Notes: a model not told the origin generated them from the letters alone. 64,000 bases of DNA from Solea solea (GCF_958295425.1 NC_081136.1:25541436-25605435); one strand, 5' to 3'; shown: positions 1 through 11,755, counted from the stretch's first letter. Numbers and translations: made by a program.

Positions 1-35
1 GTGGGCGTTTTTTCAGGGTGTCGATAGAAGATACG

Positions 36-410
36 CGAAAAGCATTATGCAACACTTGCAAAGTTGAGATAATGCGAGGAGGGTTCCGTGTCAAGTCATT
101 AAATACCACAAATTTGATTATGTCATTTGAAAAACTGCCACCCAGAAGTATACGAACAACGGCAGGAAGCTAACGCTAGTAACGTTAGGCGGCAGACAAA
201 AAAGAAAGCAGCGCAGCTGGGAGCCCAATACAGCAAGTAATCGAACAAAGGAAGACATTGGCCAGGGCAATAACGATCAAGGTAATGGAAATGATTGCTC
301 TTGACGACCAGCCCTTTTCCATAGTGAAGGACCGAGGGTTCCGACGGCTGATAGAGCATATTGAACCCCGCAACAACCTGCCAAGTCGGCGCTACTTTTC
401 CAATGTTTTG
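36..410 (+). pseudogene. Decayed hAT (ZBED-like) transposase fragment
   Basis: Translation gives the BED zinc-finger pattern in pieces: RKALCNTCKVEIM (the Cys pair), then in another frame HLKNCHPEVYEQ (the His half) and QTKKKAAQLGAQYSK followed by a stop. A third piece reads ARAITIKVMEMIALDDQPFS, then IVKDRGFRRLIEHIEPR and PSRRYFSN. This is the conserved start of ZBED/hAT transposases. At least one frameshift near position 124 and one in-frame stop near 237 break it, and the catalytic part is missing. It is a dead mobile-element copy in a nap1l1 intron. Confidence 0.85.
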
Positions 411-933
411 CAATTTAATAAATATCTGGTTGCCATGAATACTGGCAAGTTTGATAAAGTAATGTTATATATATTTTTTTTATTATGGCAGCTCTTAGTA
501 GAGCTTGTCAGGTATTGTTTCTCATATCTGTTGTGTAGTTTTATTGTTAAGTGAAGTGGCGCGGTTGTTGTTGCCGGGAGGAAGGGTTGTTGACTTTATT
601 TACGTACCCAGTATAGACGCCCTTATCTCGGTTACAGTAACTTTGGCAGGGTATTATTTTTATTTATGTTTGTAATTTATGATCCAAACTTTCTCACAGG
701 AGTTTAGTGAGTTGAGGGCGTTAAACTGTACTTTAATTTAGTTACACACTTGCTACAAGTGCTAAAGGATTCTAAAAACCTTTACTTGTGTCTTATGGTC
801 GCCCTGTAACCTTGTTATTTGGAGGTAAAACATGTTTTGAAAATAAAGGAAGACAATCAAAAATTCAGCTTGCATGATTTTCAGTCTGTACAAACTTTTA
901 TCATCTCAGAAACCTTTTTTTTTAAAAAAAAAA

Positions 934-1030
934 CATATATCGATATCGGTAGATGTCGGTTATCGGCCATAGCAGCAATATTAATATCGGATATCGGTAT
1001 CGGCCGAAATATTCATATCGGTGCATCCTT
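934..1030. mobile_element. TATCGG-rich terminal segment of a hAT-like element
   Basis: The run of ATATCGG, TCGGTTATCGG and GGTATCGGCCG ends in CATATCGGTGCATCCTTA. Its reverse complement, GGATGCACCGATATG, resembles ends of fish hAT elements. It may be the right end of the element whose transposase remnant lies at 36-410. A related stretch is at 9213-9527. Confidence 0.6.
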
Positions 1031-1140
1031 ACTTTTCGTACATTTATTCACTTAAACTTTGAAAGTCAGACTGTTTAAAAATGGAAACAGTTGTTGATGA
1101 CTGAAGTTCGCAAAGACAGTTAGTTTTTGTAGAGGTTTAC

Positions 1141-1229
1141 CTTTGCTGTTTTCATCTTCTCCCGTCTCCTCTTCTTCCACATCCTCCACGTCCTCCATAT
1201 CTGCAGGGTCAATCTCAGCCTGGTCTTTA
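1141..1229 (-). CDS. nap1l1: nap1l1 coding exon 3
   Basis: An 89-nt exon. The acceptor CATCCTGAGCAG precedes T AAA GAC CAG, and the donor is AGCAAAG|GTAAAC. It enters in phase 2 (completing an Asn codon) and leaves in phase 1. It encodes the Glu/Asp-rich segment KDQAEIDPADMEDVEDVEEE and then ETGEDENSK. Confidence 0.93.
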
Positions 1230-1816
1230 CTGCTCAGGATGTAGAGGGGCAAGAGGAGCATTTTAAATTTGAAAATGCTTAAATGCTTGACCCTATATAC
1301 TACTATACTATGTATATATGTGCCTGTTGTCAGAGATTATGTGTAGGTGTGAGAGTGGAGCCAGGCGTTTTGTGAATCAATGCATTGTCTGCAGATCTAC
1401 TACAACATACATTTCATCCATTTAGAAAATCAATGTGCAGTGGTCAGTGTCGATGGCCACAAACAAATCAATGAATTAGAAACCCTGAGAAGCATAAAAA
1501 TACTTCTGATAATGTGACTAATTTTCATACATATAATCCCTGATTCATGAGGTCAAACAGCACATTCCTGGTTCCAGTCCATGGTTCTTGATTCGTGCAG
1601 TGGAAATGCACCTACTACGAAGATGAAACCGTGGCCTGGAAATGACATCATTGACCACATAGCAGTAAACAAGTGTTTGCTTCTACACTATCATGTCATG
1701 TTGAATAATTGACCACGCCTCTGGTGTGTGTGATGTCACAGCAGGTGAATATGCATCATTAAAGTATTAACTGTAACCAAGGATGGAAGATGTACTTACT
1801 TGTCGATGTCTGCCAT
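1141..1816 (-). CDS. nap1l1: nap1l1, 5' coding part (exons 2-3), continues beyond the left edge
   Basis: This is the start of nucleosome assembly protein 1-like 1, a histone H2A-H2B chaperone of nucleus and cytoplasm. Exon 2 (1800-1838) gives ATG GCA GAC ATC GAC AA, and exon 3 (1141-1229) continues in phase. The joined N-terminus reads MADIDNKDQAEIDPADMEDV, followed by an acidic run and EEEETGED. That is the characteristic acidic NAP1L1 N-terminus. Both exons have GT-AG borders, and the start context (AAAATGG) is strong. Only about 35 residues lie in the window; the NAP fold and acidic tail must be encoded further left. The gene runs in the same direction as osbpl8, as in human. Family identity is seen directly; function is known from the family. 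Confidence 0.93.
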
Positions 1817-1838
1817 TTTAGCTGAGTCTCAAGTAATG
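1800..1838 (-). CDS. nap1l1: nap1l1 exon 2 with start codon
   Basis: A short 39-nt exon. It has a strong acceptor (polypyrimidine run then TATAG|CATTAC) and the donor GACAA|GTAAGTA. The first 22 nt are untranslated. The ATG is at 1816-1814 with A at -3 and G at +4. There is no upstream ATG in exon 2 or in the proposed exon 1. Confidence 0.92.
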
Positions 1839-4632
1839 CTATAAAAAGAGAGACAGTAATTAGCTTTGAAAGACTTGAGAACACAAACCAATTCATTTTC
1901 AGGTCACATTTAACTGTCAGATGTGGGTCAAACGGTGTCAGTGCTCATTTTAGGGTGCATAGAGAATGTGATGGTTTATTTAGCAACATGTGAGCGACTA
2001 AGAAAAGACAAAACTGTCTGTTATGGTTGTAGTTTTTTCAAAGTTAATTTGACTTCATTAATGAACAATGATAAAGTAACATCACAAAACACAAATGCAT
2101 TAACACAAGGGACATGGATCCTGAACTGCTGTCAAGACGCTGATGTTCACACCCAGCACATGCACGGTCGAGGTTTGCAATAAAGTCAAATTTACAATTG
2201 CTTAGATACTTTCGAAAAAGACCTTCAAATAGCCAAAACCAAAAGAGAAAGAATAATTTAATTGTAAAGATGTTTTTTGCAGATGACAATAAAACCTTTA
2301 AATATTAACTTCTCAACCAACTGCTGTGGGCTTTAAATGGCCTAAAATAAGTTATTTATTTTATACTTAACAGTTATATATGAAGGTACACCCACGTCTG
2401 CAGTGAAACCCCCAACACCACATCTGCTATGCATGCTTTTTAAAATCATACATCCTAGATTGTGCATAATGGCTTCAAGCTTTTTCCACCACTTTAATGA
2501 AAAGAACATTAAAATGCACAATTAATTCTCCCGCAAATTATAGCCAAGTCTACACTACCCCATATACATATATAGGATATGCACATAAAAAGGAGCTGTA
2601 TGCAAAAGACAAGCCAACACTTCACAGCCTTCGTCTGATCAAAACAGAACATTTTCAATTTCAAAACCAAAACAGATTCTTCGAGACCATTGAAGCAAAT
2701 GTGATAGTTGAAGTATTATATCCAATGCACTGCCCAAACAAAGAAAAGTTGACCTTTGAATTTAAAGTAAAAAATATACTCATAACTATGTCCACGAAAG
2801 ATGGAGCTCGAGTTTTTCCAACATTTTCTTTCTGGCTTTGGAATCCACACAGAAAAGGTCCTTGGTTGAACTGGGATCCAAACCACTGACCTTGCTGTGG
2901 GGCAACAATGCTAGCCACTGGCCCATTGTGAGCACCTAGGGTGACTCCACTGGTGGCATAAAAAAGCAAATCTGAATGAAGGTCTGTGGGAAAATTAACA
3001 TATTTCCCACCTATCACAAGTTCACACATTTATAGCAGAAAAAGTCATTATTTCTTACAGGATGTAAAACCTGAAACTGTTTCTACATTACATTACTCAA
3101 TGTATATGATTATGATCTGCTTAAGTAATGTAAATAAGCTGACTTTTTGGCCAAGGGGTTAATCAATACAGAGATGAACATGCCAAAAGATTTGAGTGAC
3201 TTTTATCATTTCATCACAGTGGACCACTGAGAACACATTCTATTTGCAATACTGGGTCCAAATGCATTAATATGGTTTATGGTCTTATTAGAGTAACACT
3301 ATGTTTCCCCATTTGGATGACATCTTGCATTCTTCCACATTACAAGGATGAGGGCATACCAAACTAACATGGAGAGTATACATGACATACATTTGGTGCT
3401 TATATTTTATGATGTTCATGCATTTTCAGACTTGATTTCATTCGTTTGCTACTACAGTTTACACACATTCATAATGATCCGGCAGTACAGCAGCCAAAGT
3501 CCCCACAACACTAACTAACGATCATGATGTGGAAGTGACAGTGTCAAAACTCACTGAGGTAGCAGTAACTCAAACCTAAATCCTTGTGATGAATAATAGA
3601 AAGGGGGGAAATCTGCTTGTCAAATGTAACAGAGCCACATTTGCTGTTCAACTAAGGTGGTGGAGATCTTGCAATACTGCTTGTCACCACATACAATGGT
3701 TTTATGATGAAGGAAATGTAAACTTGTGCTGATCAATGTTCAAAGAACAGGACCACATAACCTTCCAATATCAAGAGACTTCATTTAAGGCATTCCATTT
3801 AAATGTGGTTGGTTCCTTTGAGCTTACTAGTCAATGTATTGGTTAATCAGCATGAATATTAATAAGCTGTAATTAAAAGGAAATTCTAAATATCTCAAAC
3901 ATCTACTGTAAAGATACTGTGCAAAACACCCTGTCTTGAAATATAATAGGCTGGCTGGTGGGGGGAATTAATCAGTTGCAGAGCTGAAGAGGCCAATGAA
4001 ATGAGACGAACCCGTTTCATCTCATTTCACAGTTGTGGAGAGATAATGTTAAGTGGAGACACCGCTCTACTGCGAGTTGAGGCTCTTTTTACACTGCAAG
4101 TAGCTGATAATTGAAGAGTTGAGGGCATGTACCAGTGTGCTGCTGAACTTCCTGAAATACACGTTTGAGTATCTCTGTCTAATTGGTTATTAATGTCATG
4201 GAAATCAATCAAAAACAATCATGACAGTAGTTGCTCGTGGTATGGGACTTCTGATAATATGAGTACAGCTCAGCTCATGTTAATGTTCTTGTGTGACAAC
4301 TGAAATCACTTCATTGCTATAAAAAAGCCAAACAATTTGCATTCATAAACATGGCAGCACAAGATAGTGGCCTTTTATATTAAAGCAATTATACACTTAT
4401 AAACATACCTATGGGTAGAATATTACATTTCTGACAATAAACCCTGCTAAATAGTGAGGGGTCTTGCTGAGAAAAATAACATCTTTATTTTTTTCCATCT
4501 TCTTTCATTTGTCTAACATTTTATCACCATGTTTATATTAATTATATTTCCCCTATTCTTACCATTTACTTCTATTATTGGCATAGATTAAATCTTTGAC
4601 AAGATATGAATGTTGATATTAATAATGACTGT

Positions 4633-4735
4633 CCCACACTACAGGATTGGCCAGATTTCAGTCCCGATCTGGCTATTCTAACAATCGTGGGTGCCTTACA
4701 ATTTTATCTGGCAAAATTATCCTGTAGCGTGAGGG
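4633..4735. mobile_element. Small inverted-repeat element (about 103 bp)
   Basis: The left end CCCACACTACAGGAT (4633-4647) is matched in inverted orientation by ATCCTGTAGCGTGAG (4719-4733), 13 of 15 bases agreeing. It looks like a short non-autonomous DNA transposon. No clear target duplication was identified. Confidence 0.5.
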
Positions 4736-5655
4736 GTTGAGTTCGGAGTGTTCCCGATTTCAAATTGTAAGTAATAAACAAGTTTGATATTTGACAGCGA
4801 TTGGGGCATGAGCAGAACCCAGCAACAACTTGTACAAGCCAAGTTGATGCCATCCTCTTTTGCCTTTCTCAGCATAAAACAAAGCTGACAGTCTGCCTCT
4901 GTCTGTTTATATTCTGAGATCATGTTAGACCGAGTTTCTGTGGGATCCCAAATCCCTGGAATGTCCTTGAAAGTGTGTGAAAATGTGTGTGTGGTCCTGC
5001 ATCTTGACTGGATTGTCTAGTCTGTGCTTTCTCAGTATTGGTTATCAAGTCAAATGTGAAAATCCTTGAAGTGTGGGTCAGTCTTAACCAATTCAAATCA
5101 CACACAGAATACAAAAATACTTTAACCAATGAATAATAAAAGTTGGGTTAATTTAGTTGACAATTAATTGTTGCATCCCAACAACAAATACCAAATTCCA
5201 CTTGACATCAAGTGTTTTCTCTGACGTGTGCATGAGTTCAGCAGAGGGCATGTGCTCCAACATTATGACCATCTACACCCTTTCTTCTTCGTCCTGCCCG
5301 GCGACCACGTGTTGCATGCTCCGGTCTAGCAAGCCGTCAGTGTCTGACACGAAAAGCCCTGGGTTAAAGTCTGTGTGCTCACTTTTACACACACACACAC
5401 ACACATTTACAACTTTACTCGGGCCGAGAGAAAGACCCTGAACCTGGTGAAAAGAATACGGTGCGACGTCAAAGCACAAACGTGCCCCTGCGTCCTTCAC
5501 GAACAGGCAGACCACTGCTGAGTAAACAGGCTAACTTTAGCCGGCCTAACCGCACTGCCTGGGTGCTACTTCAGCTAGCTTGCTAGCTTGATGCGCACTA
5601 CTTCTGACTGAGCAAGTGGGAGGAACAAGCTCCGAGACACGAACAAGCTTTGAGA

Positions 5656-5681
5656 CACACACACACACACACACACACACG
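5656..5681. repeat. (AC)n microsatellite
   Basis: About 12-13 tandem AC units inside the CpG-rich nap1l1 promoter region. A shorter (AC) run lies near 5390-5405. Confidence 0.9.
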
Positions 5682-6227
5682 GGCCGGTAAAGTGCTGTCT
5701 GCCTTGTAACATGTCCTCGCCAGCTTCCGTTATGTCACAGTACCGGCTAACCTGGTGAAGCTAGCTGCAATGTGTAGTTGTCTCCTAAACTCCCACTTCC
5801 CCACCCTTAATACCATCATCCTCCCCCCAAAAAATAAAAAAAATAAGGTCAAGTCCGAAAATGATAGATACGAGACACGTGTCAACAAATGTCGACAGAC
5901 GCTGACAATGACAAGAATTATATGACGTTATGTTGTTTATATTATTCCGTATTTTGTCTGAACAATACCGGATTAACGGATACAATCCCGGGTGGTTGTT
6001 TAATTCCCCCCTTCAATCGCGTGTAACGTTAACACACATCATGGTGGAGCCAGTCTCGATGGCTGCTGCCGCTGTCTGCCTCGCTTGGTAGCATTAGCAG
6101 AAGCAAAGCTGTCTCCCTCCGCCGTCTGTTTGTCCAAGCAGCAGACATTTAACTACAACTTCCGAAAACGACGAGCAAGTTTGGGGCGTTGGCTCCGGGA
6201 ACATTTTCACGAGTCCTGTCCGCTTAC

Positions 6228-6330
6228 CTTCACTCTCTGTGGCCCGTGGATGGACAGGTTTAGGTGGCGCTGTGTAGTGAAGCGGTCCCAGGGAAGAAAG
6301 AGACTCCGCTCGGATGGCGGTAAAAGAGAG
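6228..6330 (-). other. nap1l1: nap1l1 proposed non-coding exon 1 (5'UTR)
   Basis: A consensus donor GAAG|GTAAGC ends this exon at 6228. The proposed start at 6330 begins a nine-base pyrimidine run (CTCTCTTTT), 27 nt after the first T of a TATA-like sequence. No ATG occurs in it. Joined to exon 2 it gives a leader of about 125 nt. A non-coding first exon followed by a short ATG-bearing exon fits known NAP1L1 gene structure. The 5' boundary is inferred from promoter spacing. Confidence 0.68.
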
Positions 6331-6385
6331 CGAGATCCCGCCGCCTGCGCTCATATACATCCGACGTCATCACGTAAACTGGCTG
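6331..6385 (-). promoter_or_regulatory. nap1l1: nap1l1 core promoter: TATA-like box, CRE-like site, TOP start
   Basis: On the minus strand a TATAT core lies at 6357-6353, and the pyrimidine start (6330) follows 27 nt after its first T. Just upstream is GATGACGTCGG (about 6371-6361), a CRE/ATF-like site, and next to it TTACGTGA. The order CRE, TATA, TOP start is compact and canonical. The elements are visible; use of the promoter is inferred. Confidence 0.6.
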
Positions 6386-6685
6386 TCACCGAGGCAACGC
6401 TGTCCCTGGGAGGGGCAGCAGCGAGGAGGATGTCCCCAGGGAGACTGGGGGGGGGGGGTCTTCATCCTCATCATCTCTACCTCAATCATCCTCTTCCTCA
6501 TCTAATCACTCACTTCCTCTTCTTCATAGCCTTCTTTTCTCGTCATCACCTCCTCATAACTTCATTTTCATTTGTAATTATCAACCTATATACAGTATAA
6601 TAATTATCTCCCCATTAGTACCAGCAGCTCTATACGAGCCTTATTTTACTGCTCTAGACATTGTCATCATATCGTACATTATATG

Positions 6686-7138
6686 CACTCACCGGCCACT
6701 TTATTAGGTACACCTTGCTCGTACTGGGTTGGATCTGCGTTTGTCTTCAGGACTGCCGTAAAGCAACACAATGTAGGATCAACAGGGTGAATGTCACCCC
6801 TGTCAAAGCCTGATGTAACTTCTGGTTTTCGGGTCCATGCCACAAAAAAGAACTAGAACATTCTGCTTTATGGCATGAGTCAGGGTATACTAGCATCACT
6901 AGAATCTCTCATTCCACCACATCCCAAAGATGTGCTATTGGACTGAGATCTGGTGACTGTGGGGGTCATTTGAGTACAGCAAATGCAGTTCAGTTTGAGA
7001 TTATGTGAGCTTCATGGCTTGAGGTAGCCTCTAGAAGGTGGGTACAGCAACAATATTCATGCAGGCTGTGATATTTAAACAATGTTCCATTGGGACTAAA
7101 GGGCCCAAAGTGTGGCAGAAATATGTCCCGCACACCAT
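6686..7138 (-). mobile_element. Tc1-like transposon, 3' half remnant
   Basis: It begins with the terminal repeat CACTCACCGGCCACTTTATT and then AGGTACACC. The body matches the complement of the C-terminal part of a widespread fish Tc1-like transposase, for example CACATCCCAAAGATGTGCTA and GAGATCTGGTGACTGTGGG. It has many small deletions and no intact frame. The 5' half of the same family occurs at 27500-27892. Confidence 0.8.
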
Positions 7139-7741
7139 GTTAAAAAAACATGAACGAGTTGAAATGTTTTCATGCCATTAAAAAAACGTCCATCAATATG
7201 GTGGCACCAGTTTAAATAGCACTTTCATAACTTGTCAAAGGCAACAGGAGAAGATGAGTGCATAGATGTGTGCTCATTGTGTCCCAAAGTGATATAAAAA
7301 TACCTCAGTAGGTTTTGGATGACACTTTCATGCGGATTTGATTTTAAATGGCAAACCTACATGACAGATGAAATTCCCAATGACGAGACTGAGTGGACTT
7401 TAATGTGATTCACCCGCTTGTGAGTGTTACTAACATCAGACAGACTACTTAGCATCAGCTCTCTGAGCAATAGCTGGCAACAGCCCAAAGGTCATATCTA
7501 TCATCCAACGCTCTCCATCAAGAGGAAGCCTTCCCACGTGCGCCGTCCATGTCAGAAACTCATAAGTGAATATTTCCCTGAGTCATGCAGGCTGGCAGCA
7601 TACTGGATTAGACAATGGGCCAGATGACTGGAGGTGTTTGGGGAAGATTTTCTTGTCCCACTGTGTTTTCTTACAGTTTATTCCATTAGCCACACTTGTG
7701 GCTGTTAAGCAGCTTACCTGGACCAGCTGGAAGTCTGGATC

Positions 7742-8120
7742 CTGGAGTCAGTTGCTGCTGCCTCTGATAATAATAATAAAGCTTTATATTTATTTGGTCT
7801 GGAGTTTGAAAATAAGTGCACTTACCAAACTTAGATTATGGAACAATCTTCCACTGCACGTTAGACAGACACCTACACTTTTAAAACGCATCTTAAAACC
7901 CATTTTTACGCTTTGGCTTTCGACCCAGTACGAGACGTGGATTTTATCTTTTTTTATAGATTTATTGTATCACTTGTTTATTTGTGTTGTTTTTAATACT
8001 TTCTACAGTATTTTGATGTATGTTTTGTTGTTTGGTCTTATGTATACTAGGTCTTATCCTTTTTATATTTTATTTGTTTTATTTATTAAAGGCTTTTGAA
8101 CATTTTAAGATGCAAAAGGC
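7742..8120 (+). mobile_element. LINE 3'-end remnant
   Basis: The frame contains LWNNLPLHVRQTPTLLKRIL then KPIFTLWL. This resembles the C-terminus of fish non-LTR retrotransposon polyproteins, where LWNSLP is followed by a basic K-x-x-L-K-x-x-L-F end. An AT-rich tail follows. No reverse transcriptase core is present. Confidence 0.65.
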
Positions 8121-8427
8121 TGTACAATTAAAGCAGATAAAATGCAGTTTTTCTTTCAGCTCTCTATATAAAAATGTGTTTTTAATATCGCGTTGAACCA
8201 CTCAGCTTCAGGGTAAATACTTTACCTGAGAGGAAAATTCACACTTGATCAATTCAATTCCTTTGTCATTAATATGTGATATTTCTTTATATAGCGCATA
8301 TAATATTGAATACATTTATTATTGCTCTGCATAGCATACCAGTTGTGGTAAATTGAAATGTAAACATTTTGTAGTTCCCCTGTTCCCTGTTCTACTCAAC
8401 GTTTACTTTTGGACACAAATGTTTCAG

Positions 8428-8480
8428 ATAATGGGCCACACGGTGAAGTAGTGGCTAGCACTGTTGCTTTGCAGCAAAAA
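8428..8480. repeat. Teleost repeat fragment
   Basis: GGGCCACACGGTGAAGTAGT followed by GGCTAGCACTGTTGC resembles the end of a widespread fish repeat (gcggcacggtgg...gttagcactgttgcc). It is a fragment only. Confidence 0.45.
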
Positions 8481-9212
8481 TACTTTTAAAAAAAGTTTTT
8501 GGTATTTTGGTTAGTTATTGATTAGTTTGTTGGTTAGTTGGCTGTGCAATAGTTTGTTTGGTTTGTAGTTTGTTATATTTTTTGCTAGTGAAAAAAGTTA
8601 GTGCTGCTATATTGAGTTTGGCCACGATGATAAGAGGGGCACATCTCATTTAGTTGCACAAAAACAGAGGATTTTGCTGAAACAGAACCTCAAAAATCCC
8701 TTCATTTGCTGAAGTGGAATAACATCACACACACTTGTCAACATGTTGCTCTTCATTTGATGCATAATTAGCTGCAGAGGTTTGCGGGCGTCTCTGCCCC
8801 CAGTTGCGAACTGTCCTTTCTCTGTTAATAATGCAGAGGGATGGTGAAACTTTAATTTCAACTTGAATGCATCCACAGTAACTATCTGGTGTGCATTTCC
8901 CCCCTAACAGGACACTATTAGTGTGTGTGTGTGTGTAAACAAAGCAGAACTATTTATACACTTAAAACTTGATATCTTGTGTGAAATGCCTTGAAGAAAA
9001 CAGCAGAGCAATGAGTATGCAGCCAACCCCCCTGCATGCATCCAAGACAAACCAGGCCCCCCCCCCCAACCCGAAGTGAATAATTATAAATGTTTATACA
9101 CAAAAATAAACAGCAGGTGTAGGTTTTTGTGCCTATTCTCAACGTGTATATGGCTAAAAACTATCTTGTGCTTCTATACAATCAAAACCAAGGTAACTCT
9201 GTCTTGTTTTCT

Positions 9213-9527
9213 TTTTCGGTATCAGTCAGAATTGGTATTGGTCCGATAATGGTCAAAAATCACTGGGTCGGTTATCGGACAGATTAAAAAATGTAAAATC
9301 CAATACAAAAAATCAGCAACCTGGTTTGCCAGGTTGACAACCAGTTTTGTCTTCTTTTTGGGAGAACAATATTTTTCTACACAGTTGAATAATTATGTCT
9401 TTAAAATGACAAATGCGAAAATGTGTTGTCAATAGCTTCATAGTTCATAAATGGTTTAAAATGACTGTATTGGACTAATATCGGTAGATGCTCGAGTTTG
9501 TGATATTGGTGTCGGTATCGGACACAA
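9213..9527. mobile_element. TATCGG-rich hAT-like non-autonomous element
   Basis: Both ends carry GGTATCGG/GGTATTGG motifs (GTCGGTTATCGGACAG near 9270, GGTGTCGGTATCGGACAC near 9512), with an AT-rich centre. It is related in style to 934-1030 and probably a decayed non-autonomous copy. Confidence 0.5.
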
Positions 9528-11514
9528 AAAAAGTTCCCTAATAGCGGAACCAAAAAAATTGACCAAAAAATGGGTTTTAAAATCTTAATTTACAAATTGA
9601 ATATGCAGAAGTATAATTTTAATAACCCCACAACCTCTCAAAGTGAGTCAAAGCTCTGCACCCCCTATGTGATAGCTGGTACCCCCCTGAGGGCACCCCA
9701 GGTTGGGAACCATGGAGCTAACTGACTACTTTGCTTCCTAACATGGCTCATTTTTCAGTCTATCAAAAGCTGCTCACTTCATGATGCATTTAATCTATCA
9801 GATCGTGACATTGCAGTGCTACATTAAAAATGATACCTAACGGGTTGTTTATATATACAGTGTACAGTATATTTGTAGGTACACCAGCAAATAATGCCAT
9901 GTAGTCTGAATGAGAGGATCAGTCCTGTGTACTAATAAAAGAAAAACTAAATACAGACTATAGCAGCAAGTTGAGAGAGTAGTACACTTAAAGAAGCATT
10001 TTTAAGGGAATTTACGTTTGTGAACTTCTAACAAATTCCCAACATTGTCATTTGGTTGATCCAGACTTAAAAACTTTACTTTTCCATTCTGAGGAACAGA
10101 ACAGTCAGCCCTGTGGTTTGCACTTGCGTGAACTTTGCCCCCTGTGGGTGAATCAGCAGCATCCAGTGGAAAGCGATGACCCAGAAAAAAGAGGTCACAC
10201 TTGGTTATCAAAGATCTGTTCAGTGAATGCTGATCATCTGAAATAGCTCTTTATTTTGGAAAATGCTTTCCTCTCCACTCACTACTCCCCCTGTTCCACT
10301 GGTGTGCATCAAAATATCATAGCGGCTCCAAAAGGAATGCTTGGCATTAGATTCATTATTTCCACACAAAATAATCCATTATGTTCCAGATCCATTATGT
10401 AGCATTTAAGAAGTTGCACGTGTAAGCTTGATTCTGCCTCTGCACAGATTAAGCATACACATACCAAACTAAAAAGTTGTTTTACAAGCCCTACGAAACA
10501 TTCTGCTTACGCATGTGTCAAACTCTGTGCAAACCTAAAGGAATTATGGCCTTAAAAACCCATACATATATTATAGTGAAGACTATTTGCCCATTTCCTC
10601 AGTCAAATGAAGACAAATCCACCATCATTACAATCAATAATTATTTAGAACATACCATTTTTGTGATATTGTACGCAGTGGTGGTTGATGGTCACGGCTC
10701 CTATAAAAGAAGGATCTACAAATTACAGCAAATTATAATAAAACAAACTAGTTTTTGGCATCAAAATGAACAAATATTATTTGCTCAAAGTCTGGAGGAG
10801 GACACTACCAACTGCTACAGGAACAGGTTGAATCATAGATACAAAATGGTAAATTAGTTGTATGAGAAGGACATCCTCATTATCAGAGCTCACAGATGCT
10901 CACAGTGTGTCATGACTAATGCCTAATAATAACATCTCAGGCTGAGCAGTGTCACAAGTAAGTGCACAGCCTCTGTTAGGTGGAGAAATGTCACATAGTT
11001 TTTGAGGGCATCCGGCAGGGCAGTACAGCAGAGTGTCCTGGAGCTGACAAACTGCAAACTGCCACACAGAGCCTTTGCGCCCACACTGTGAGCCCACTCC
11101 ATAATGGACTTTTTAATGGAACCATCGAATGCAAATGGGACTTTGGTTGTGACTCTTGAGCAGTGAGACAAGGTATTCGGTTTCACAGAGCGTGGGGGTG
11201 AATATTTCACCCTGGAAATGTTCCCTTCAAGAGCAGACATAACACTTGTCTCCTAAGAGATGACTGGGGAAAGCACAGAGTGCATATTAGTAAGAACTGT
11301 CGTCACACCTGATTGATTATTAGGTGGAATCTGTCAGACACCTAAGTGTGTGTGTGTGTGTCTATGAGTGTTTTGTTTTTCGTTTGTTATATTAAGCTGT
11401 GGTGTTTCCTTGTCACAATTATCTCCTATCTGCTCACAGATTCAGCCTCCTCTGATTTACCTGGGAAAATAAACCGCCTTCATTCTTTCCGTCTACCTTC
11501 CTGTCTATCCTCCA

Positions 11515-11755
11515 CATGAGGGTCACGGGGCTGCATGGTGCCAAACCCAGCTGACATAGGGCAAAAGTTGGGGCACACCCTGGACAGGTCGCCAGTCCAT
11601 CGCAGGGCAATCAAATAGAGACAAAGGACCATTCACTCACACACACACTCACACCTACGATCAATTTAGAGTGTCCAATCAACCTCTGCATGTTCTTGGA
11701 CATGTGGGAGGAAAGCAGCGAGCCCAGAGAGTGTTGGTGAACGCTCTGGAAGACT
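11515..11755 (+). repeat. Dispersed repeat family R3, copy 1
   Basis: It contains CCCAGCTGACATAGGGC, ACACCCTGGACAGGTCGCCA, GTCCATCGCAGGGC and TTTAGAGTGTCCAATCAACC. The same landmarks recur at 23130-23457; the 3' part is at 20091-20290 and a fragment at 17725-17765. This is a common teleost interspersed repeat; its class is not certain. Confidence 0.75.

Larger units (their letters stand above)
1..1140. other. nap1l1 intron 3 sequence (right end), mostly hAT-like remnant
   Basis: Intron downstream of exon 3. It contains a decayed BED-type hAT transposase start (about 36-410) and a TATCGG-rich terminal segment (934-1030). Nothing else coding is seen. Confidence 0.7.
1839..6227. other. nap1l1 intron 1 (mostly unremarkable)
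   Basis: About 4.4 kb between exon 1 and exon 2. It contains a repeat fragment near 2930-3010, a small inverted-repeat element at 4633-4735, a short hairpin at about 3986-4021 and CA microsatellites. No internal coding exon was recognised. Confidence 0.55.
5260..6440. promoter_or_regulatory. CpG-rich region over the nap1l1 promoter and start of intron 1
   Basis: CpG dinucleotides are common here and scarce in the neighbouring AT-rich DNA. The region covers the proposed nap1l1 start site and the first kilobase of intron 1, typical of a housekeeping CpG-island promoter. Two CA microsatellites (about 5390-5405 and 5656-5681) interrupt it. No plus-strand coding exon was recognised, so a divergent transcript is possible but unsupported. 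Confidence 0.6.

Noticed and set aside
2497..2889. 130-codon open frame in nap1l1 intron 1
   Set aside because: No domain resemblance, overlaps a repeat-like segment, and shows no exon borders that would fit nap1l1.
3986..4021. Short imperfect hairpin (TGAAATGAGACGAA / TTTCATCTCATTTCA)
   Set aside because: Too short and without precursor-like features for a microRNA; no known family resemblance.
6085..6600. 171-codon open frame on the plus strand across the CpG-rich region
   Set aside because: It does not begin with ATG and overlaps the nap1l1 promoter and exon 1 on the other strand. The encoded sequence is of GC-rich, low-complexity type with no recognisable domain.
7566..8099. 177-codon plus-strand frame
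   Set aside because: Only a short stretch resembles the tail of a LINE polyprotein; the rest is AT-rich tail sequence. Annotated as a LINE remnant instead.
9620..9715. Segment ending GGTTGGGAACCA, similar to the hAT end at 30302
   Set aside because: Only one end is recognisable and no flanking duplication was found, so it is not annotated as a separate element.
10477..10857. 126-codon plus-strand frame in the intergenic region
   Set aside because: AT-rich, no recognisable motif, no splice or promoter context.
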